From Deltaproteobacteria bacterium (GTDB lineage Bacteria; Myxococcota_A; UBA796; SXON01): a stretch of 64,000 bases of DNA. Below the pieces are notes generated by a model. The model was not told the DNA's origin, did not search any database, and saw only the letters and a program-made list of their open reading frames with translations. The stretch is taken from positions 176,825-240,824 of the forward strand of contig CANFCK010000006.1 in assembly GCA_947445035.1 (NCBI GenBank), in the 5' to 3' direction. Position 1 is the first letter of the stretch. Each line of letters begins with the position of its first letter. Made by a program: the position numbers and the translations under genes. Shown here piece after piece: positions 59,285 to 64,000 of the stretch.

Positions 59285-60892
59285 ATGGGTGGAGCCCGAG
59301 AGCAGAGCCAGCAGTCCCTTTTGAGGCCTGCCACGGACAGCACGCCTTCGTCGAAGACCGCGGCATCTATGGGTGGACAGGCCGGCGCGGGCAATTCGGC
59401 GGCCGCGGAGGATCTACAACGCCGTATCTCCCGCGTCGCGGCCCGTGCCAGCTCGGAGCTGCCCCGCCTGGCGCAGCTCGAGAAAACATTCCGGAGTGAT
59501 CTCTGCGACGTGCGCGTCGTATTCGGCGGCCCGGAGGCGAAGGCGCTGCTCGCGGAGCAGAACGCGGAGGCCGTGGCAGTCGGTGACCACATCCTCTTCG
59601 CGGACGCCAACCCTTCCCCGGCGCTCGTGGCTCACGAGGTCACCCACGTCCTGCAGCAGCGTCGCGGTGGCAGCGGCGGGGGCGAGGCTGAAGCCGAGGA
59701 AGGCAGCCGCGCGGTCGAGGCAGGCGAGACGTTCAACGTCCAGGGCGGCGCCGACGAGACCCCGCAGTTCTCCAAGAGTGCAGACATTTCGACTCGCTTG
59801 GGCAAGGTGACGGCCACTCTCTCCGGTGCGTCCGTGACGCCACCGGCGCTCGCCGGCGGCATCTCTGACCTCCACGACTGGCTCATGGCGAACCAGACCG
59901 AGTTGAGCGATTGGTCCGGCACGATCAACGTGAAGTTCACCGGCACGGTGAACCAGCCCGAGCAGGTGATCTGGGCCTATTACCATCCGAATCAGACGCT
60001 GAAACTCCAGGGTACCGACAACGCCGTGGTCACTGGATTCACCGAGGCAAAAGGCGACAAGGAGTATGCGACGCCGGGGTACTTCCTCTGTTACCGGCCC
60101 ATCATCCCGCAGGCGATGTCCGCGAGCAACCCGGCGGCGGCCAACTTCGAGATGCGCGACCTGACCGTCCGCGGTTTCGTGTCCGGGGGTGTGGAGATCG
60201 ATCCGCGTAGTGGGGGGCTCCCTTCGGCCGAGGACTACGCGAGCGAGGCATACAATCCGGAGAGCGGACACGGATCCGGCGGCTTGGCGGCGTTCATCTC
60301 GGGTGCCGCGATCGAGGACAACGCCTTCGAGCAGATGGGAACCAAGTACATGAAGCCCGGCACCGAGAAGTACGCTCCCGAGGAGGAAGATGGGTACAAG
60401 TCCTGCGGGTACGGCGGCGTCGTGGCCCGCGGTCTCAACTACTCCACGATCGAGGGCAACGAGTTCTCGAACCTCGAGAACCGCGACAGCGACAAGAAGA
60501 CTGCGGCCGGGGGGGATGTCAACTGGCTCGGCCTCATCCACGGTGTGTACCTGCGGGACAACAGTTCCAACAACGCCATCCGGGACAATGACTTCTCCGA
60601 CATCTCGGGCGCTCCGGTGAAATTCACGAACGATGCGAACGACAACAAGGTCCGCAAAAACCGTAGCGAGAACGCCGGAAAGGACGCGTTTGTCCTTGAG
60701 CAGTACAACCCCAACGGCAACCCGGGCGGGGCCATCGAAGCGGACAGCGCCGGCTACAACAACAAGAAGATCGAAAGGGCGAAGGACGGGAAGAAGTACG
60801 TGAGTGGAAACGACGTCGGCTCGTCCTATGAGGGTAACGCTGGCAAAATACGCAAACTCGACGAGTTCAAGGAGAAGCGCGTCGGGGGCTGA
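59285..60892 (+). CDS. DUF4157 domain plus right-handed beta-helix protein
   Basis: A 535-residue protein. ATG 59285 has a clear AGGAGAG ribosome-binding site. The first ~45 residues are low complexity. A DUF4157 domain follows (about 65-130), with SELPRLAQLEKTF, VRVVFGGPEAKALL, AVGDHILFA and the zincin-like ALVAHEVTHVLQQRRGG (HExxH). From about residue 160 the protein is a parallel beta-helix with N-x-I/V rung residues (NFEMRDLTVRGFVSGGVEI, YSTIEGNEFSNLENR, NNAIRDNDFSDISG, NDNKVRKNRSENAG). DUF4157 N-termini are common on toxins loaded into extracellular contractile injection systems. No eCIS gene is in the window, and the gene lies inside an inverted-repeat cassette. Confidence 0.9.
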   Translation: MGGAREQSQQSLLRPATDSTPSSKTAASMGGQAGAGNSAAAEDLQRRISRVAARASSELPRLAQLEKTFRSDLCDVRVVFGGPEAKALLAEQNAEAVAVGDHILFADANPSPALVAHEVTHVLQQRRGGSGGGEAEAEEGSRAVEAGETFNVQGGADETPQFSKSADISTRLGKVTATLSGASVTPPALAGGISDLHDWLMANQTELSDWSGTINVKFTGTVNQPEQVIWAYYHPNQTLKLQGTDNAVVTGFTEAKGDKEYATPGYFLCYRPIIPQAMSASNPAAANFEMRDLTVRGFVSGGVEIDPRSGGLPSAEDYASEAYNPESGHGSGGLAAFISGAAIEDNAFEQMGTKYMKPGTEKYAPEEEDGYKSCGYGGVVARGLNYSTIEGNEFSNLENRDSDKKTAAGGDVNWLGLIHGVYLRDNSSNNAIRDNDFSDISGAPVKFTNDANDNKVRKNRSENAGKDAFVLEQYNPNGNPGGAIEADSAGYNNKKIERAKDGKKYVSGNDVGSSYEGNAGKIRKLDEFKEKRVGG

Positions 60893-60980
60893 TCGTCAGG
60901 CCTATTTGTCAGTGATGACCCGAGGCCGGGTTTGGTGTCGGCCTGCTCAGCCGCCTGTTGACCACATCCGGCAGCCAGTA

Positions 60981-61024
60981 CCGGGCAGGCCCGCCTGGGT
61001 GTACCGCCTGCCACCATGCCGTTC
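60981..61024. repeat. Right inverted repeat of DUF4157 cassette
   Basis: CCGGGCAGGCCCGCCTGGGTGTACC, one base, then CCTGCCACCATGCCGTTC, the exact reverse complement of the two blocks at 59083-59138. It lies 88 bp after the DUF4157 gene stop. A functional terminator for that gene is possible. Confidence 0.85.
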
Positions 61025-61160
61025 AGCCAATGAACTGGCGTAGTTCGCACGTCGCGTGCCGAGGCGCACCGGCCACGGCACCTCAAGCGGTCAGACTACG
61101 CCGCGGGGCGCCGAGTGGGCACTCGGGCGCAGCTTCGCCCTCCAGCCCGCAGCTGCCCCC

Positions 61161-63251
61161 CTACTTCCCCACCAACTCCGCCACCAAGGGCTGGGCACCG
61201 GCCGTTTCACCCAGGAGCCAAAGCAGGTAACGGACGTCGGCGTGGATGCTGCGCGTGGTCGCCGGATCGTAGATCCAATCCGCTGCCACGGCATCCCAGT
61301 TCCGATCGAACACGAAGCCGACGACCTCGCCCTTGGCGTTGAGAGTGGGCGACCCTGAGCTTCCACCCGTGTTGTCCAACGTAGAGAGGAAGTTCACAGG
61401 GACGTCGTGCTGCACGGACTTCGCCCGTTCCAGAAGCCACGAAGGCGCGTCGAAGGGTGCCGGCCCGGCCTTGCGGGCAAGCCCCGCGAGGGAGGTGGTC
61501 GCAGTGTAAACAACGCCTTCTTTGGGCGAATACCCCTCGACGTGGCCGAACGACAGCCGCAGAGTGCCGTTGGCGTCTGGGTAGAACTGCCCCGCGCGCA
61601 GCTCCCGGAGCGCGTCCATATAGGCCGGACGAAGGCGGGCCAGCGCGCCGTTCTCGGCCTTGTCGGTGGATCGAACGCCTCGCTGCCAAGTCTCCAAGCT
61701 CACCGCGAGGCGGACCCACGGGTCGGTGGAGGCCTCCAACTCGGCGCGCGAAGTCTGCAACAGCTTGAGGCGCGCCCCGGTGTCGAAGAGGGCGGTCGAG
61801 GCGTACAGCGTGTCCAGCCCCGGTTCGATGCCGCCCGCAGAGGCAAGCCAGGTGTCGATCGGCGTGATTCGCTGATCGGAGGGTAGCTCCTGCGTCATCC
61901 CCAGGATCACTTTGAACAGATCACGGTCGCTCACGGGGTGGAGGCTGCGCTCGAGCTGCCTGAATCGGTCCTGCACGTCGGCGAGGTCGCGATCTTGGAA
62001 GCCGGCGTCGCGGGCGACATCCGCCCTCTCGCGCTCGCTCGCCCACCGATAGCTCGTGGCGGCGACCCCCAGCAGTCGGCCCGTGAACATCAGCCCGCTG
62101 GTCAATCGGTCCCGAATGTGGGTCGAAAGATCCTTGGCGAGCACGGTCCGAAGCTCGGCGATGGCTGCGGCATACTTGGCGGTGCGGCCGCGATCACTGG
62201 CGGTCCAGGCGTCGAGCTCCCCCTCCAGTGTCTTCTTCCGCGCCACGATGTCCGACGCGACGAAATTGGCGAGCATCCCCTCGTAGCTCTTGCGCGTGTT
62301 CGCCCAATTGAAGAGGCTCTGCTGGAGCCTCGCTGCAGCGTCGGGGTCCTTCCGCGCGTGGGTCTTCGCCGTGCCGCTCAGCGCGCCGAGGAGCGTGAGG
62401 CCCTCAGGATAGCGCACGCTCACGGCGTGCTCGGCCTCAAGCGCCGTGCGATAGCGGAAGGTGGAGCCCGGATAGCCCGCGATCATCACGAAATCGCCTG
62501 AGCGTGCGCCCGCCGGCTGCACGCGGAGGTGGCGCGGAGGCTTGTAGGGAACGTTGGTGTCCGCGTGGGCGGCGGGCGTGCCATCCGGTGCCACATACGC
62601 GCGGATGAGCGCGAAGTCACCGCATTGGCGCGGCCACATCCAGTTGTCTTCATCGCCACCGAATGCATAAATGGACTCGGGCGGGACATAGGACACACGG
62701 AGATCCCGGATCTCCAAGCGGGTGATGAGGCGGTACTCCCGGCCATCGTAAAACGGAACCACGGCGCAGCGACGGTTGGGAGTGGTCTCGCACACAGCGA
62801 CAAGTGCCTTGGATGCTGCCTCGATGGCGTCCTGCCGCTGGGTATCACCCATCTTCTTCTTGAACTTCGCCGTGATCGTCGTGGTGACATCTTCAATTTT
62901 CTCGGTCACCCAGACGCGAGCGGACGGACCGGCCCACAGCTCCTTGGACCGGTCGGAGGCGACATAGCCATCGCGCGCGTACGGGTGGTCCTTGTCGGAA
63001 GCGTACTCAAGGTAGCTCGCCACACAATGGCCGTTGGTTCCCATAAGCCCTTCCGCCGAGAGGAAGGATGCCGTACAGCCGCCCATCGAGACGACCGCGC
63101 CCAGGGGGTCACCGGTAGGGTCGGCGAGCCGCGCGGCGTCGAGGCCGAGCCCCTGCGCCGCGAGCGCCGCCGCCATGCCGGGGATCTGTTCGGGGAGCCA
63201 CATGCCCTCTTCGGCCGACGCAGAGGAGAGTAGCGCGACAAAGCTGAGCAT
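61161..63251 (-). CDS. S46-family dipeptidyl-peptidase (DPP7/DPP11-like), secreted
   Basis: A 696-residue exported serine peptidase with a signal peptide (MLSFVALLSSASA). S46 blocks: SMGGCTASFLSAEGLMGTNGHCVASYLE with catalytic His75, GGDEDNWMWPRQCGDFALIRAY with the Asp, and TGGSSGSPTLNAKGEVVGFVFDRNW with Ser632. Eighteen residues after the Ser stands Arg650; as I recall, PgDPP11 has Ser655 and Arg673 with the same spacing, and that Arg selects Asp/Glu at P1, while DPP7 has Gly. An Asp/Glu-specific DPP11-type activity is inferred. The enzyme cuts dipeptides from peptides in the periplasm or outside. Confidence 0.92.
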   Translation of the reverse strand: MLSFVALLSSASAEEGMWLPEQIPGMAAALAAQGLGLDAARLADPTGDPLGAVVSMGGCTASFLSAEGLMGTNGHCVASYLEYASDKDHPYARDGYVASDRSKELWAGPSARVWVTEKIEDVTTTITAKFKKKMGDTQRQDAIEAASKALVAVCETTPNRRCAVVPFYDGREYRLITRLEIRDLRVSYVPPESIYAFGGDEDNWMWPRQCGDFALIRAYVAPDGTPAAHADTNVPYKPPRHLRVQPAGARSGDFVMIAGYPGSTFRYRTALEAEHAVSVRYPEGLTLLGALSGTAKTHARKDPDAAARLQQSLFNWANTRKSYEGMLANFVASDIVARKKTLEGELDAWTASDRGRTAKYAAAIAELRTVLAKDLSTHIRDRLTSGLMFTGRLLGVAATSYRWASERERADVARDAGFQDRDLADVQDRFRQLERSLHPVSDRDLFKVILGMTQELPSDQRITPIDTWLASAGGIEPGLDTLYASTALFDTGARLKLLQTSRAELEASTDPWVRLAVSLETWQRGVRSTDKAENGALARLRPAYMDALRELRAGQFYPDANGTLRLSFGHVEGYSPKEGVVYTATTSLAGLARKAGPAPFDAPSWLLERAKSVQHDVPVNFLSTLDNTGGSSGSPTLNAKGEVVGFVFDRNWDAVAADWIYDPATTRSIHADVRYLLWLLGETAGAQPLVAELVGK

Positions 63252-63387
63252 GGAGCCTCCGAGAATGCCCTTGTACCACGTCGACTACGACCCTTGCGGA
63301 AGAAGTCGGTGCTACTCACGGCCACCAACGGGTGGTCCCGGGTGTAGCTGGGCGAGACCGCAGCGTTGCTCCGAGCGAACCGCGAGC

Positions 63388-64000
63388 CTACGACGCTGCG
63401 TCCAGCGGATCGGTCCCGGCGCTGACCTCCGTTCCGTCGCTGCGCCCGTCTCCGTCGGTGTCCGCAGTGTCCGGCGCGGTGCCTGCGCTGAACTCCGCTG
63501 CGTTGTCCAGGCCGTCCGCGTCGCCATCGGCGGCGGAGTCGTCGCTGGCGATGTCGAGGCCGGCTGCCAACTCCCAGCCGTCGTAGATCCCGTCCAGATC
63601 GGCATCGTCGTAGTAGTCGAAGTCCGCCGCGGGTCCGCCGTACGCGCCGATGTCGCTGTTGCTGCCGTCGGGATCGAGAAAGGCGGAGTCGCCGGCGTCG
63701 ATCAACGCCGAGCCAGGCGCGAGGTGAAGATCCCACGTGCTCGGGTCCATGGCGGCGGACCAGGACACAAAGCCAGGGTCCACGGAAACGTTGCCGCCCG
63801 TGCCCGTCAGGTCGGTCATGCCCGTGTAGTTCCCGCCGCTGTTGTCGACGACGTCACAGAACTCTACGACTGGCGCGTAGATATAGCCGTTGGAGATTCC
63901 GTACCCGCCGTTTTCGCTGACCACGACGTTGGTGAGCGTGATGCCCCGGATGAGGTCCGCGTAGGCGCTGACGCCCCAGCCCGAGTTGCCGGTGATCGTC
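63388..64000 (-). CDS. C-terminal part of a beta-helix protein with thrombospondin-type-3-like tail
   Basis: The frame continues past the right edge, so the N-terminus is missing; at least 203 residues are visible. The first part repeats beta-helix rungs (GNSGWGVSAYADLIRGITLTNVVVSENGGYGIS, PVVEFCDVVDN). It ends the helix with DVDPGFVS/ALIDAGD-type residues that close such domains (ALIDAGDSAFLDPDGSNSDIGAYGG). The last ~70 residues are Asp-rich calcium-binding-like repeats (DADLDGIYDGWELAAGLD, ADGDADGLDNAAEFSAGT, DTDGDGRSDGTEVSAGTDPLD). A surface protein of the same kind as the MopE-like lipoprotein is likely. A 136-bp gap separates it from the S46 peptidase gene. Confidence 0.88.
   Translation of the reverse strand, partial: TITGNSGWGVSAYADLIRGITLTNVVVSENGGYGISNGYIYAPVVEFCDVVDNSGGNYTGMTDLTGTGGNVSVDPGFVSWSAAMDPSTWDLHLAPGSALIDAGDSAFLDPDGSNSDIGAYGGPAADFDYYDDADLDGIYDGWELAAGLDIASDDSAADGDADGLDNAAEFSAGTAPDTADTDGDGRSDGTEVSAGTDPLDAAS

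Noticed and set aside
43900..61000. The whole accessory segment as an assembly chimera
   Set aside because: Codon use of DUF454, SDR and PKS genes fits the rest, and decayed IS elements explain the breaks; only the GAF kinase looks foreign. Cannot be excluded without reads.
1..64000. CRISPR arrays, rRNA genes, prophage or replication origin
   Set aside because: No regularly spaced repeats, rRNA-like conserved stretches, phage structural genes or DnaA-box clusters were noticed.

Overview
The window is GC-rich (visibly about 68-70 % in most genes). It reads like a chromosome segment from a myxobacterium-like member of the Myxococcota. The signs are a eukaryotic-type Ser/Thr kinase, about a dozen lipoproteins whose N-terminal linkers are rich in Asp/Thr/Gly/Ser, a MopE-like protein, an SGNH-like protein with a MYXO-CTERM-like tail, formylglycine-type and caspase-like genes, and frequent GTG/TTG starts. 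Many adjacent genes overlap by ATGA, GTGA or TGATG, so operons are tightly packed. No rRNA, tRNA or CRISPR array was seen.

Layout, 1-43.6 kb. A minus-strand operon runs from a PEP-synthase/PPDK regulatory protein through a Ser/Thr kinase to small envelope proteins (1-5.4 kb). Next come a CoA-transferase/racemase, a nitroreductase, a SASA-type esterase, a spermidine-synthase-like protein, and a TIG lipoprotein coupled to a TonB-dependent receptor (5.4-13 kb). A complete phosphate uptake locus follows (13-18.4 kb): porin, pstA, two different pstB genes, pstS and pstC, with three Pho-box-like sites. An operon nadC - metallo-hydrolase - two related secreted proteins leads into secreted and lipoprotein genes, an M20 peptidase, a patatin, RluA, a MopE/beta-helix lipoprotein, methylmalonate-semialdehyde dehydrogenase, a chromate transporter, an ATP-grasp protein and an arylsulfotransferase-like lipoprotein.

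Layout, 43.9-61 kb. This is an accessory and scarred region. A CheA-type kinase is cut off inside its ATPase domain exactly where a 169-bp inverted-repeat element begins. Downstream lie a DUF454 gene, an IS66 transposase remnant, a GAF histidine kinase with foreign-looking composition, a decayed IS3-family transposase, and a 17-bp direct repeat spaced 2.9 kb apart. After a short SDR/CPBP/SDR operon comes a type III polyketide synthase operon (PKS, ICMT-type methylase, ACP, fatty-acyl-AMP ligase, flavoprotein) that probably makes a modified phenolic lipid. Then come a PIN-toxin remnant, a formylglycine-type protein, a caspase remnant, and a DUF4157 plus beta-helix gene bracketed by inverted repeats. 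The window ends with an S46 dipeptidyl-peptidase and the C-terminal part of a beta-helix protein.

Most notable points: (1) the two PstB proteins have complementary losses of ATPase motifs, which predicts an asymmetric heterodimeric ATPase in a phosphate importer; (2) an orphan DUF4157/beta-helix gene sits inside an inverted-repeat-bounded cassette with no transposase; (3) the type III PKS phenolic-lipid operon; (4) two tandem secreted proteins of no recognised family.
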